Source of the DNA: Lojkania enalia
Taxonomy: Eukaryota > Ascomycota > Dothideomycetes > Pleosporales
Assembly (NCBI GenBank): GCA_010094045.1
Contig: ML986777.1
Coordinates: 8,700 to 54,766 of the forward strand
DNA length: 46,067 bases
Reading direction: 5' to 3'
Shown here: in pieces, positions 1 to 12,755 of the stretch
How positions within the stretch are numbered: position 1 is the first letter of the stretch
Layout of the letters: every line of letters begins with the position of its first letter
The notes under the pieces: model-generated
Told to the model about the DNA's origin: nothing
The model's input: the letters and a program-made list of their open reading frames with translations, nothing else
Database searches by the model: none
Translations under genes and position numbers: made by a program

Positions 1-1890
1 TTCTAAATTAGATAAAAGTATATTATATATAGAATCTCTTAGTATTAAGTAAATTAACTTTTTATATATATTATTTATTATACTAAGAAAAAGTAGCCGC
101 TTTAATAGTTTAGCCGCTTTAATAGTAGAATACGTTATATATTTTCGTTAATAATATTATACTTAGCCTTTATATTCTATATAAGGTAGAACTAGCCTTT
201 TATAACCTTAGAATCCTTATATTTAGCTCTTAAATAGTTGTACTTTTAATTAAATTTAACTTTAAGCTTAAGTATACGTTTAATAAAGTTCTCTATCTAA
301 TTCTTTTTAACCTAACTAGTAGAGTATATAGCTAGTAGTAAATTAACTATATTTTAAATAGTAGTAAGTTATAGTAAAAATCCTCTTATATTTAAATCTA
401 GTATATACTATATAATTATCTACTCTTTAATCTTATTAAGCTTTATTAAATTAGGCCGGCAATTATATTATAAAGCTATTTCTCGCCTTTATATACTAAG
501 TATACTTTAGAAGATATTATAGATTAATATAACGCGACGTATAGTTGGTATTATATCTTATTAAAGAGCTTAGAGTATAAGCTATATTCTAACTTCTTTC
601 TAAATTAATTCTATAGTTATTAGTTATAGTATAATACTATAAAGTATAATTATTATAATTTTAATAGGGTTTTAGTATTATAATTAACTTATTTAAGTAA
701 TTAACTCGTTTATATAGTATATTACTAGTTAAATTAAGTAGATTATTATATAATATAAAATATCCCTTTTATTAGTTTTTATAAAACTAGAGCCTTAAGC
801 TTTTATATAATAATTAATTAGCTTCTTTAACTTCTAATAGTAAATCTATTACCTAAATTCTAGCTCTAACTTCTTCTATAATATCTATAGTAGGCAGATT
901 TTTATTCTTTAATATACTAAGACTACTAAATCTAGATATTTCTTCTATTATAAGATATCTATCCAGCTTTTTACTATTATAGAGGTTATATTTAACTTTA
1001 GCCTAATCTTTCTACTTATAATTAATATAAGCGGCTAACTATTTATATAGTAGAGATATATATTTAAGAAAAGGCTTATAGTAAGAATACTAAATATATT
1101 TACCTATTTCCAAGTAAGTAATAGTTTAATTAAATATTATATAACAAAGAAAATTACTATAAAAAACCTTATTTATAGTACTATAAGTCTAGATTAATAT
1201 AATATTAATATAAAATAGCTAATATATTAAAAGTTAATAGTAGTAAAGGCAGCTATTAAAGAATTTAATATTAATATAGGGAGTAGACTAGACGCGTTTT
1301 TATTAATCCTATAATAGTTAGTATATTATATAATAGTAAATAAATTACTTATAGTATAATAAGTAGTACTTAAAGCTATATTAAAGGTTAGTTAAGTAGT
1401 TAAAAGACGCTAAATCTATCTTATACGATTATCTTCACTAGTTTATTACTAGGAATTTCTATTATCTTCTTAAACCTACTAAATTATAGTAGTAACTATA
1501 TTACTACTTAGTTAATCTACTATATTATATAATAAAAAAAAGAGGTTTAAAAGGAGAAGATATAGTAGTAAAGTAGTAGAGATATAAATATTATACGAGA
1601 AGAGAAGAAAATAAGGTAAAAATAAAAGTAAAAGAGATTAGATCTAAAATAAATAATTTAGAGGTATTATATAATATATATAACTTACTATAAATAAAAT
1701 TTAATCTACTATTATTCTAAACTTATACTAATAATAGAATTATAACTATAAAGAATTATAGTAAATATAATTTTAATAGTATAGTAGTAATATAAAAAAG
1801 ATAATACCTACCTTATATAATATTCTAAGAAGCTAATAGCTGTAGAAATAGAGAAGAATAGAGAGGAATTAGTATTAGGGTTAAGGCAAT
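1..1890. repeat. RIP-degraded AT-rich block
   Basis: The sequence is strongly AT-rich with almost no CA or TG dinucleotides, stop codons in every frame and abundant TA, as expected after repeat-induced point mutation. Positions about 122-722 are a truncated Fot1/pogo element (listed separately). A 17-base unit is tandemly doubled near 93-127. For 725-1890 I can name no element and see no open reading frame; composition becomes normal at about 1890. Confidence 0.85.
122..722 (-). mobile_element. Fot1/pogo-type DNA transposon A, 5' part only, RIP-degraded
   Basis: This segment aligns base for base, apart from transitions, with the 5' end of element D (25455-27326, same strand) and, in reverse complement, with element B (from 9177). 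The outer end at 722 carries the degraded terminal inverted repeat followed by a TA (723-724). Similarity stops at about 122, so only about the first 600 bases of a 1.87-kb element remain: the terminal repeat and the N-terminal part of the transposase. Loss of the remainder may be deletion or interruption by the unidentified sequence at 1-121. No intact reading frame is left. Confidence 0.75.
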
Positions 1891-1955
1891 TACTATTTTA
1901 GGACTAGCGTAGAATATCCGCGGATATTATTCTGGATAGCGCATATTCTGAATAT

Positions 1956-2001
1956 CTTGGCAAAATATTCGGAATATCTATTTTTCCATATTCTTGCCAA
2001 G
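1956..2001. repeat. Imperfect inverted repeat (hairpin)
   Basis: CTTGGCAA at 1956-1963 is mirrored by TTGCCAAG ending at 2001, with AATAT and GGAA continuing the pairing inward, so about 18-19 bases per arm pair imperfectly around a short loop. It lies just inside the boundary between the AT block and normal sequence. It could be the end of a decayed small transposon or a chance structure in AT-rich DNA. Confidence 0.4.
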
Positions 2002-2347
2002 TCTGATTCACCACCACAATACCCACTCAAAATGCGTCTAAGTAACTGTTCGAAGTTGAAGCTGGAAGAATTTTTCGGAAACACCATTCCATGGTGTGCC
2101 ATCGTCTGACACAAATAAGGTGATGAAGCATCATTTGCCGACTTACCCCTCAATCAGGCTACAGCAACAACTAAAAATGGATATTGAAGAATCGATTTGG
2201 CGCAAAAACAAGCACTAAAGGACGGTTTCAATTTTGTGTGAGTCGACGCCTATTGTACCGAGAAAAGCTCAACCGCGGAGGTATCGGAGGCCATCAATTC
2301 TATTTGCCTGGTACGGAGGTTTAGCCATCTGTTAGCATTTCTCTCGA

Positions 2348-3370
2348 GTGTTTCAAAAGACAACTTTGAAAAGGGTGCGCGAAAAGCAAATGGTTTACTT
2401 GAGGTTAGACACTACAAGAGAACTTCTGGACGACCGTCTTTTAAGGCTAAAGCCGAAGACTCATCTTAAATACGATTCTTTCTTGGCAAGATCACCAAAT
2501 GACTTTGAGAACTTCTGGGCCTTGGAATCTGCAGGGAAATCGCGATATGCTTTCAACCTACCCAACCTTGGCTTGTAGATATGACTTCCTATTGTGAAAT
2601 TCTATCCTATCCTAAGTCACGTGTAGTACGAATTAAGCTGCTTGGAATCACACTAGATATAAATTCTGAATTCGTCGATATTGTGTTAGATCATGTGTAT
2701 GATGCGGCAAATGGTGTCAATTCTATTAAAAATATAATAGGGCATACAACCCGCAAGATAACATGTCGTGCTATACGATGATTCTAAGCCCAAATGCCGC
2801 AGCTCAGTCGGACATCATGGGGGCCACCATTCTGAGGGAATGAGTTCTAAGTATCAAGAAATGGACTCAAAAACAACACCCTTTAGATTGTTGTCAATGA
2901 ATATCTTGCCCTCAGGGATATGGGTCATGATGTATCAAGCTTGACGTGGAAGAGCTTCTCGTCTGCTCTGTAGGCATTGCCAGTCTGGGATGCGGCAACA
3001 ACTATTTATTCAATAGAGGATTACGGAACGTATTAAGATTCATACCTTCTAAGATTCGACTTCAAATCACAGGTCAATAATGCGGCAACAAATCTTGCAA
3101 CATTCATGCGTCCTGGCAATGGAAGAGCTTTCGTTCGGGTAAGATTATCTTTCTTAGGCAAAAACATGGAGACATTTTACAAGTGCCTAGATGATGCAAA
3201 TAAATATTTCAATGCACGGGAGGTTACAGTTGCAAACCATTAAGGAAACCCTTTTAAAATTCTCGTTCCGATTAACGAGAATCGAGTTTACAACTGGCGA
3301 ATTTTTGAGATCAAAGTTGAGGCCGTTCCGCTCTGGCTACATTATGCGGTATACAAAGTAGTGATTTAAT
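2348..3370 (+). pseudogene. Unrecognised coding remnant
   Basis: Several stretches read like protein without forming one frame. They are a 76-codon frame (2348-2578), a 66-codon frame starting right after it at 2581, and in that same second frame a run from about 2974 to 3370 that is open except for isolated stops (one near 3036, one in CAT-TAA-GGA near 3240). The last run includes readable segments such as ATNLATFMRPGNGRAF and NPFKILVPINENRVYNW. Intervening stops at 2779-2970 could be an intron or decay. I do not recognise the family. Base composition is normal rather than RIP-saturated, so this may be an old gene eroded by a few mutations, or non-coding sequence that looks protein-like by chance. 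Confidence 0.3.
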
Positions 3371-4322
3371 GTCTGTTTCTTTTGATGCCGAAGCGAAGTA
3401 TTTGGAGTGCGATAGTTCTGGCAAATGAAAGTATTTCCAAAGTCCTAATCTTAACAGCTCACACTTCCGGTTTGTAGACTTGATTTAGTGCATGGTTTGT
3501 ACGTCTATTTGTACGTGCTCTTCCAATATAAAATTGGCGCGATCTTATGTAGGAATGGGAATATGAAACCATCTAGCCCGGATACAATGAACAAACACTC
3601 CATCTAATTGTTTAAGCTTTTCACCAATATATCACCTAGGAGACCCAAGGCTGATGTACCAGTTCAATATTAGAAAGTTCGCAGTAATTGTGCACTCCCG
3701 TCGCAAGAAAACCAGGGGGTATAGAAAAGGAGCCGCAACCTTGAGGATAAAGAATATAGGCGTTTTCGCATGCAGTAGATTGTAATTCACTTAGGCTAGC
3801 GGGTTCGCAGACAAAGGATGTTAGGAACGCGGATTGGATCTGAGCTTCGGAGCCGTTTCGCGCTAGAGAGAAGCGCCTATCGGATCCGATTATTTTCCCA
3901 ATAAGGGTTATTGCACTTTCCTAGAGGAGACTAGGAGGGATTGGTAAAGCGTAGGATCCAAGTAAGATAGAGCGCATACACTCGTCGTCCTACATCATCA
4001 TGATGCGCCCTTGTGCTGGGTTCCAATGGCCAATAGCTCGCCGTCGCGGTTCCATATCCATGTTTCTCGGAAGCGACGCTCGGAAGGCAGAGTTAGAAGT
4101 TACTTTCCCTGGCCGGCCTGGGGTATGTAAACGTATTCAAAGACAGTGCTAGAAGACTACTGCTTCTTCTTGTCCCGTTTTCCCTTCTGTATCATTCATA
4201 TAAGATTTCGCATGTCGCAAAGTTCAAATCCACTTTCCTGTAATTTCAAAATCACTTCTAAAACGCCTACCCTCTGGACTGAAGGATCCCATTCGATCCA
4301 CAAAGGCAACTACCAACACAAA
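3371..4322. other. Intergenic; upstream region of the NmrA-like gene
   Basis: No open frame longer than about 60 codons and no recognised motif were found. The last part (about 4140-4322) is open in the frame of the following gene, but it is better read as 5' leader than as protein. Confidence 0.5.
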
Positions 4323-5231
4323 ATGCCCTCGGCTTCAATCGCGCTCGCCGGCGCCACTGGCAACCTGGGAATGCCTATTCTAGAAGTCCTCCCCGGCGCG
4401 AACTACCGTGTGACCGTCCTTTCGCGCGTGAGCGGAAACTCGTCAAGACTGAGACCAAATCTAAACCTCACTATCAAAGAGGTCGATTTTAATTCCATTG
4501 AATCCCTGATCCCTGCACTACTAGGTGTGAACGTCGTCGTATCTTGTCTTGCTACGCTGGCGATAGGTTGTCAAAACCCGTTGATCGATGTCTCTGTCGC
4601 CGCAGGTGTGAAACGATTCATCCCCGCAGAATTTGGCATGGATTCTCAAAATCCCTTCAGCGCACAATTGCCAGTCTGCGCACCCAAAGCAGCAACGCAA
4701 GAATATCTCCTGGAAAAGTCTGGGTCCAATCCAGGCTTTACATATACAGCGATTGCTAACGGACTCTTTCTCGACTGGGGTCTCAAGATGGGCATTATCG
4801 TAAATCCGACTCAACATACTGCAGTCCTTTATAATGGTGGCGACGTTCCTTTTAGCGCCACGAACCTTACTGATGTCGCCAAGGCTGTCTTGGGAATCAT
4901 TAATCACCGGGCTCAAACGGCAAATCGTGTTCTTTACGTCCATTCCGTGCTGGTTACACAAAACCAACTGAACAAGTATGCCAAAGACAAAGATGGGAAG
5001 GAGTGGAATATCGTTTATAAGGATACGGAACAAGTAAGGCAGGAAATTTTGGCAGAACTGGCCAAAGGTTCAGGTGGTGATATGGAGGCCGCAATGCTGG
5101 GTTTTTGCTTCGTAGGATCACACGATACTAAATATGGGTGTGATTTCTCTAGTCACTTGGATAATGAGTTGCTGAGTGTCGAGGAATTGAATGAAGCAGA
5201 GCTTAGGAAGTTAGTGGAAAGCTTCTTGTAA
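4323..5231 (+). CDS. NmrA-like / isoflavone reductase-like NAD(P)-binding protein
   Basis: The predicted protein has 302 residues and no introns. It belongs to the atypical short-chain dehydrogenase group that includes NmrA-like and isoflavone-reductase-like proteins. An N-terminal Rossmann fold is shown by GATGNLG at residues 10-16 (GxxGxxG pattern), followed by VTVLSR at the end of the second strand. The family stretch GVKRFIPAEFG lies at 95-105, a lysine in the APKAATQEYL segment at 120-129 sits where the family usually has its active-site Lys, and GLFLDWGLK follows at 147-155. The length fits the family (about 300). The frame is open further upstream to 4146, but the 59 extra residues look like translated leader; ATG at 4323 (context cacaaaATGcc) starts exactly at the fold. 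The substrate cannot be inferred; relatives act as NADPH-dependent reductases or as redox-sensing regulators. It is intact despite lying between degraded sequences, and a broken Zn2Cys6 regulator follows 570 bases downstream on the same strand. Confidence 0.88.
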   Translation: MPSASIALAGATGNLGMPILEVLPGANYRVTVLSRVSGNSSRLRPNLNLTIKEVDFNSIESLIPALLGVNVVVSCLATLAIGCQNPLIDVSVAAGVKRFIPAEFGMDSQNPFSAQLPVCAPKAATQEYLLEKSGSNPGFTYTAIANGLFLDWGLKMGIIVNPTQHTAVLYNGGDVPFSATNLTDVAKAVLGIINHRAQTANRVLYVHSVLVTQNQLNKYAKDKDGKEWNIVYKDTEQVRQEILAELAKGSGGDMEAAMLGFCFVGSHDTKYGCDFSSHLDNELLSVEELNEAELRKLVESFL

Positions 5232-5798
5232 TGCTTTAGAGAACTTGAAGAAAGGGAAGAGTTCAAATAACCCGATAGACAATATGATATGCATGTTTCC
5301 GGGCTTCTGTGGGACATCGATTCGTTCGCTTTTTTTTCCGCTGTATAACTCATGAGAAAGAAGTTTCATTCACCATCCACTTAATATTTCCACTATTTAT
5401 TGATAGTGCAAAGGCGTCTTCCGGGTGATGAATGTCATGATACTAGCGCTATAAAAATCCAGATCATGTGATCGATGAATCTACCACGTTTGTTTCTGTA
5501 GTTTCGATGTCCAATGAGAGCAAGAAAAGTATAAATTCTGTTTCTTTCAATGAAATCACATTAATATATAACCTATGAATGCTTTAGCATAGCATTGTCA
5601 TTCAGAATCATTGTCCCTGGACATTACTAACTTGAAGACCCGCCTGCTGCTTACCAATCCGCATTTAACCAAGATTCGCTTAAGTTTGCAGAGAGTAATG
5701 TTATCATCAACAATTCTAGCAGCTCAGTCGTTTCCCCATTCTCTTAAGCACTCTACCCAGAGTATAAATGCCAATAATTGACGATTTTAGATTAGATT
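5232..5798. other. Intergenic
   Basis: This 567-base gap separates the NmrA-like gene from the broken regulator, both on the plus strand. It presumably contains the 3' end of the first and the promoter of the second. No conserved site or further gene was recognised. Confidence 0.5.
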
Positions 5799-7592
5799 AT
5801 GCGAAACGACGCGGAACACCGGAGAACACAATTCTCCAGTTGCGACGCTTGCCGTCACTCGCGCGTTGCCTGTGACGCTTCAAGGAATGGCTACCAGCCA
5901 GGGAAATTGAGATGGGGTGGATCATGTTCGAGGTGTTCACGAAGGAAGCGGCCATGCACGTTTGAGATAAGGGGCAAGATTTTACTAATTTTAGATTTGT
6001 TGGGAATACGACACATTTCGCAGATGCAGCCATGAATGACGCACAAAATTCAGTGGATCAACAATGTGAAGAAAGGACCTTTGCACTTGTATCGGGGCTC
6101 CGGATCCGATTCTGGAGCGAATTCACATGCTTCACGGGAATCACACAACACGATAGCTATCGCAGGCGGAAGCGAACCTTCCCGTAGAATAGCACATAGC
6201 TGCGCCCCAGCCGTTACCCAAGATTCTTAGTTAGTGCGATACCAAAATTGATTCATGTGATCAGTCTGACCTAAGACACAGTATACGATCGGATGGGGCA
6301 GGCATCTTTGAGCCGGAGCTGGGGTCTACTGAGCCGCTTACCTCACAGACCGAGTCGGTAGATTTTTTAGCAGCGCAATGGTCCGATCATATTTTCCAGC
6401 ATATTTATGAGCCTGTATTCGGTCTCGCTCTCGGCAGGAATGGCTGTCCGCTTGTGTAGGATAAGCCCGTAATTTTAAGTTGGACAATAATTCCTGGCGA
6501 AAACAGAAATGATCCGAGTAGCGTTGTTTGCCTCCCTATAACGAAGCCTTTTAGGAAGCTTGACACGTATATAGACGAAGACCTAGACAGCCAAAGTGCG
6601 AGCTCCGCATACGGGGCGGCAGAACGAAAGCAACCAAGGAACACCCAGATAGATCATTCTCTACGGTGTGCGATCCAAGCCTTTACCGCTCGATGGCTTC
6701 CGTTAGTATCGCTGAAATGCCACCTTACAACCAGCCAAGTCGAAGAAATAGTAAGACACAGCTGGCGCGAAGCTAGGAAGGAGATGCTCAAGGTCATCAA
6801 CCGCACATCCTACCGATCTGTTCTAACACTTTACCTATTCACCCAGTCCCCCACTCCCGTAGGAATTGCCGAGGACGAAGAACTAGATGGTATCAGCGGA
6901 CCTGTATGTCTCCAAACCGCTTTTTTGCAAGGTCAAATGCTCCGCGGTCGGCGAGGATACTGTCAATTTGATGCATCAGAAGTGGCAACTTGGACAGGCG
7001 CATTGGCGTGCTCTATCACTTGCGCCAATCTCGCATCAACATACCTAGATTTTGAAAGCAAGGCCTATTGGGCGACAGTGGCGTGGGACACGTCAAGCTC
7101 TTTGACTATAAACTTCAGAACTTGCCTCACTTCTGGGCTGAAAGGAACATTCAATACTACTTAGGCATCTTGGTCCTAATCGACGCAATTGAGACTGCTA
7201 ATCGGTCAGATCTTTTACCTCAGCTATCCGAGATAAGACAAGACGCTGAGCATGAATCTTTCAATGTGCCCAGATTTGGCATCGAGAGCACATAAAAAAT
7301 TCACAAGACCGGAGTGGATTCAAATATTTTCCTAAGTTTTGACGGTCCTACCGGCGCTTCCGGAAGTCATATCACTGCATCCTTTGTTGCTATTAATCCT
7401 TTCCCCAACCATGTGGTCGATTATGTGCTGTTGATGAATAAGGCCATCAGCCGTAAGTACCGCCAAGGGGAGATTAAGCGCGAGGCCTTTTCCTATCTGT
7501 CGTCAACCTTGATTGCCGCTCTTGCAGAGCTCCCACAAAGTTCCAAATGCGTCAGAGCTACACTTGTAAACCTTCAAATTTCACTGCATTAG
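5799..7592 (+). pseudogene. Zn2Cys6 fungal transcription factor, disrupted
   Basis: The start encodes a fungal binuclear zinc cluster: CDACRHSRVAC (C-x2-C-x6-C) then, after a linker, CSRCSRRKRPC (C-x2-C-x6-C), residues about 15-52. The rest of a middle-homology-type regulator is readable but broken. A frame from about 6361 to 7164 encodes a long helical region (for example EEIVRHSWREARKEMLKVI, then WDTSSSLTINFRTCLTSGLKG) with a TAG near 6465. A second frame (7068-7295) gives YLGILVLIDAIETANRSDLL, and a third (7314-7592) gives the C terminus with HITASFVAINPFPNHVV. From memory of this family, the block ending LTSGLKG and the block starting YLGILVL are normally well separated, so about 7140-7155 looks like an internal deletion plus frameshift. 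An intron may explain part of the break after the zinc cluster, but not all of the damage. Function when intact: nuclear DNA-binding regulator; target unknown. Confidence 0.75.
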
Positions 7593-8530
7593 GATGAAGT
7601 AGAATACAAAGGACTCAATATCATCTACACATCTCCCCGAAAATATTATTAATGCCCGAAATCAGTAGTTACATGGAAATTGAAGCAATACAAATCTTAC
7701 AATGACTTTATTCCCTTGTCTTAAAATAGAATTGTTTCCCAAACGAATCCTAACTTTATAAAGGTGCTAGGCACATTATAGCACTGAAATAAGTGTAAGA
7801 TCGCTTTCATGAAACTAAGTAAGATCTAGAATAACTTAAATAATAAGACTGCATATAATATAAGAACTTTTTCTTCCATTACTCTAATTTTTTAGTAAAA
7901 TTCTTTTGTATAATTCTATCGAATAAACTATAACCCTAAAAGTATAGATAAGAGGATTAAGTAATAATAAAGTTTTATATCTACCCCTCTAGCCCTCTTA
8001 GAAGTTCTAAAATATTATAGGAGGATATAGCCTTAATATTTATTCTAAGGAGTATTATATTTATTCTTAACAACTATTTAGGAAAATTATAATAAATATC
8101 TAATTATTAAAAATCTTAAAATAATTATTTAAGATATAAAAGCTTTTAGAACTAATTTTATACAAATTATATAAGAAGAAAAATTAATAGTAGTAGGGGA
8201 AAATAATAACGTATAAAGCCTTCGAAAATAGCCTATTCTTCTAGTTACTCTAGTTAATATATATTAAGCTTATTATATATTCTAAAAATTTAAATAAAAA
8301 GAGGATATATATCTAAATTTATATATAATTAAAGAGATAGATTTAGAAAAGTTTTAAAAGGCTGAAAAAGTATTTATCTACTTTACTCTACTTCTCTAAA
8401 ACGTTCCGATAATCGTAAAATACTTTCTTTAATAGTAATAGAAAGAATACTTAGTTAAATTAGTTTTATAATTTTTAATATAAGTTCTAATATAAATAAC
8501 TACTTATTTAGTTATAATTAAGTATAGAAC
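7593..8530. other. Transition from gene island to RIP block
   Basis: Composition is normal to about 7830 and then becomes AT-rich with the RIP pattern. No gene, repeat end or recognisable transposase is visible before the terminal repeat of element E at 8533. Confidence 0.5.
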
Positions 8531-8760
8531 TAATATATCTTATAAATAAGCGGCTTATATAAATAAGTAGTCTACTCTATTATTAAAACGCGATACTTAA
8601 GCTTTTAATAATATTATACTAATAAAATAATAAGAATATAGTCTAAAACGAGAATTAAGTAAATTTAGCTCTTTTAACTATTAAAAGAGGCTAAATAAAT
8701 AGTAAAAGATATACTACTTTAATATTTAATATAATTTAAATAACCGTATACTAATAATAT

Positions 8761-8972
8761 TATTATAAGAGGCTACAAGTAGGGATAATAAGGCTTATCT
8801 AATACTTAGTATAGTATGCTACGTACAGATCTCAGGTGTTATATAAGAGGATAGCTAAGGAGTAAGCTATACGCGAGGTAAGTAGGAAGATAAAAAAGAA
8901 GAAGAAGGTATATATATAGAAGTAAGCGTGTTATATATAAGTGTTAAAGAGGAATATAAGAATACCGTAATA
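8761..8972. repeat. Left LTR (212 bp) of the short LTR element
   Basis: Pairs with 19289-19500; the two differ mainly by C/T and G/A transitions. Preceded by AATAT at 8756-8760. Confidence 0.65.
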
Positions 8973-9715
8973 GTACCCTCTTTTAGAAAGTAGCTGCAAT
9001 CAACAATTATAGCTATAATATAGGGACCTAGTATAACTAGCTATCTATTTTATATAGGGTAGAGGTGCTATATCTATTAGGAGAAGTTATAGTTTAACCT
9101 AGCTATAGTTCTTAATCTAATAATACTTAGATTTACAACTATAGTAGAGGTTATAATTATAATAGTAATAGTAGTAACGTATAATATAAGCGAGCTAATT
9201 ATCTAAGCGAGCTGATTATAATACTAAAACTCTACTAAAATTACGATAATTATACTTTATAGTATTATACTACAACTAATAACTATAGAATTAATTTAGA
9301 AAGAAGCTAGAATACAGCTTATACTCTAAGCTCTTTAATAAAACGTAATACTAACTATATATCGCGTTATATTAATCTATAATATCTTCTAAAGTATACT
9401 TAATATATAAAGGTAAGGAATAGCTCTATAACGCGATTACCGGCCTAATTTAATAAAGCTTAGTAAGACTGAGAAGTAGATAATTATTTAATATATACTA
9501 GATCTAGATATAAGAGGATTTTCGCCGCAGCTTACTGCTGTTTAAGATATAGCTAATTTACTACTAGCTGCGCGTTCTACTAGCTAGGTTAGAAAGAATT
9601 AGGCAGAGAACTTTATTAAACGTATATCTAAGCTTAAGGTTAAATTTAATTAAAAGTACAACTATTTAAAAGCTAAATATAAGGATCTTAAGGTTATAGG
9701 AGGCTGGTTCTACCT

Positions 9716-9841
9716 TATTAGAGCTAGCTGGCTCTAATAAGGGTTGGAAAAACTGCGTCTATTAACTAGAAATGTAAGATATATTATATATATATTTCTA
9801 GACCTACTAAAAAGCTAACTATAAATAGTTTAGCTGTAATA
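9716..9841 (-). repeat. 3' LTR of the copia element (126 bp)
   Basis: Direct repeat of 16709-16834, same length; differences are nearly all C/T or G/A. The inner side is followed by a polypyrimidine run, which is the polypurine tract on the element's own strand. Confidence 0.88.
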
Positions 9842-12743
9842 TACCCCCTTAGCTGTAGTAAATAGTAAAGCTGCCTTCTAGTTAACTAGTCTAGATACCT
9901 CTATAAGACTAAGCTGCTTTAAAAAGGTAAGATACTTCTACTTAGATAGTACCTTTATAAGACTATCTGCTAGTATCTAGTTCGTTAGCTTTTAACTAAC
10001 CTATAACCTTCCTACTTTAACTTCTTATTAAATCTACATCTAATAAGTATCTATATAATATAATCTAGTTTATAGTTTATCTACTACTTTAGTAGTAATA
10101 CCTACTATCTACTAATTGTTATAAAATAGCGTAGGGACTATCTTTATACTAAATCCTATATAATTAAAAACTCTAGTCTACTATTACAGCTTACTGCCTG
10201 CTATAGATAGAGCTAGTAGTTTAGCCTTAGTTGTTAACTTAGTAACTAAGCGCTGTATTATTACTTTCTAGTTAATAGGCAGGCTATAGAGCTTAAATAG
10301 ATAGCCCTATGAGCTGCGACGCGTCTCTTAATTATCTGCAAATACTACGTCTAATACTCTATAGAATAGTAGCTTGCGCTTATTATTAAGGTAGATTATA
10401 TTTTCTTAATCTAGTCTAGATACTTATAAACCTAGCCCTCTTATGCTAATTATATATCTCTAGATATACTCTACTACTCGAATATAACTCTATTCTAGAT
10501 TCTTAAGATAGGTTACTAGAGTTAAGTAAGCTTTTAAGATATCTGGGCGTATATAGACTACTAGATATCTTAGAGATCTAACTAGCTACTAATAATATCT
10601 AGTTCTCTAATAGTTTAGCTCCTCTATACTTAATACTAGATAGTTATCGACTAGAGGTACTATAAGATAGCTTCTCTACCCCTACTTCTATAGTCTATAT
10701 TTAGCTGCGACCTTATTAATAAACGAGTCTTAACTAAGCTAGATTCTGCTTATATCCTAGTCTCGGACTATTCTAATTTCTAGAAACTACCTAAACTATT
10801 TAAGTAAGCGTAACTTATATTACGATTTTAAGCCTACTTTAAATTACTAATATAATGTAAGTGGTAAGTAAATACGCTAGGTAAGCGAGCGCGCTACCTT
10901 ATTAACTTTTTTAACTATTCTAGCGATATATTTTCACAATGTATTAAAATACTATAAATATAATATATATCTTTAATTAAGTAGTATTTATAGTACCCTT
11001 CTTGTATGTATATAAGTTATATCTAGTTTCTCTACAGCAACTATAGTATATAGAAGCCTGCCGACTTATATCTAATCGTGCTTTACCTTAATATATTTCG
11101 CCCTCTAACTGCTGCTTAACCGCTATTTAAGTAATAATCTTCTCTCTATCTACTTTTAATAAGGTGTCTTACTTCTAAATCCGCTTCTTTTTACGCTATT
11201 TACGTGTTATAGCAGCCTTATTTACTTTCTTAAGGCTAGCGACTTAACCCTTTAGTAATATAGCTGAATGAAGTATTACCTTAGCACCTTTTTTAAGCTA
11301 ATTAATTGCTATAATAATAGAAGTAGGTAATAAGCTTTTATACCTTTAAATCCGATCGCAAATTAATATTAATTAAGCCTTTAATTTGCGCTAGTTGCTT
11401 AGTATTTTAGCTTCCTATATAAGAACCTCTAGCGCAGGTAGTATTAGTATACGAAGCTTCATATCGAGCTTTAATATTACTACTTCTAGATTATATAGGA
11501 CTAAACTAGCCCCTTAAAAGCTTACGCGGATATTATCCTTTATAATTAATTACTAGTAGGTAGTATAGAAAGTTGAAAAGAACTTAAGCTTTATAATATA
11601 ATTAATATAGTCGTAGATTAGGCTCTTAATCTAACTACTATACGCTCGCTTTAATAGTAAGAAGTAACCTATATTAAAAAGCTGTAAGAGGTATAATAAG
11701 TACAACAGTATATAGAGAGTATAAATCTTATTCTCCTTATAGGTTGCCTAGAATTTAAGTAAGTTATAGCTCTTATAGCTATTAAGAATAAGTAGTTACT
11801 ATATACCTATTCAACGGTCCTTTATATATACGATAAAGTGCTTTAGCTACTTAACTCTAAGATTATTAGTTGTCTATCTGTTATTATTTAGTCCGATAGC
11901 CCAATTCTTAGATATATCATTACCTTCGTATTAGGTAGAAAGGTAGTATTAGCTAGTAAAGATAATAAAAGGCGGGATCGCCCACCCAGTAGTATTAATT
12001 CCCTAGATTACTATAACCTACTTATAATTCTCTAGCTGTATAACTTTTAGCCGACTATATTTTTCTAAGCTAGTAATAACTAGTTTAGGTAATATCTTAC
12101 CTATTATAAAGCTAGCTTTATTAAAATTATAGACATCCTTATTATAGATACTATATATAACTTTCGTACGCGCTATAAGCTTAAACTAGGCCCTAATAAT
12201 CTTAAGATCTTTATATAAAGCTCTTTAATAATTATATAGTCGATTAAATTATATTTTAAAACTATTTATTTACTTAATAAAGTTCTTAGGCTATTTCTAG
12301 CTAACCTGTCTAGCGCTGCGCTTAGTAAGCAGCTTATCTGCTATATCTTGTACAGCATCTAGAGAGGGTATAAATCCTCGCGAATCTAGGTTAAGTATAT
12401 ATATAATAATAGCCTCCTCTTCTAGTTTAGTAAACTTCTTCGAATTTAGCTTATAATTATATTATATAATAATTCTATTACGTTGTCGACATATTATTCT
12501 TCGAGAGACGTTATATATAGAAGCAGCACGTCTTTTACTTTAAAGTTACTTGTTATTAATAGCTAAGATAGCTAGGGAAATATCTACTTTATTATAGCTA
12601 GATTAGGTATTTATAGGTTAAGCTATTATTATTAGAAGGTAAGATATTACGTAAAGTTAGTAAGGTAGCACGCTTACTTACCTAGCGTGCTTATTTACTA
12701 CTTATATTATAGTAAGATAGTTTAGATAGACTAGAATAATTAT

Positions 12744-12755
12744 ATTATTAATATA
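12744..12755 (-). other. Copia reverse transcriptase active-site box, mutated
   Basis: On the minus strand this reads Tyr-Ile-Asn-Asn inside FFYINNIIILVY. Copia enzymes have YVDD here; G-to-A changes at the Val and both Asp codons (GTN to ATT, GAT to AAT) give exactly this result. Both catalytic aspartates are therefore lost, consistent with RIP inactivation. Confidence 0.8.

Noticed and set aside
4146..4322. N-terminal extension of the NmrA-like protein
   Set aside because: 59 residues without family similarity; the fold begins right at ATG 4323, which has a good context.
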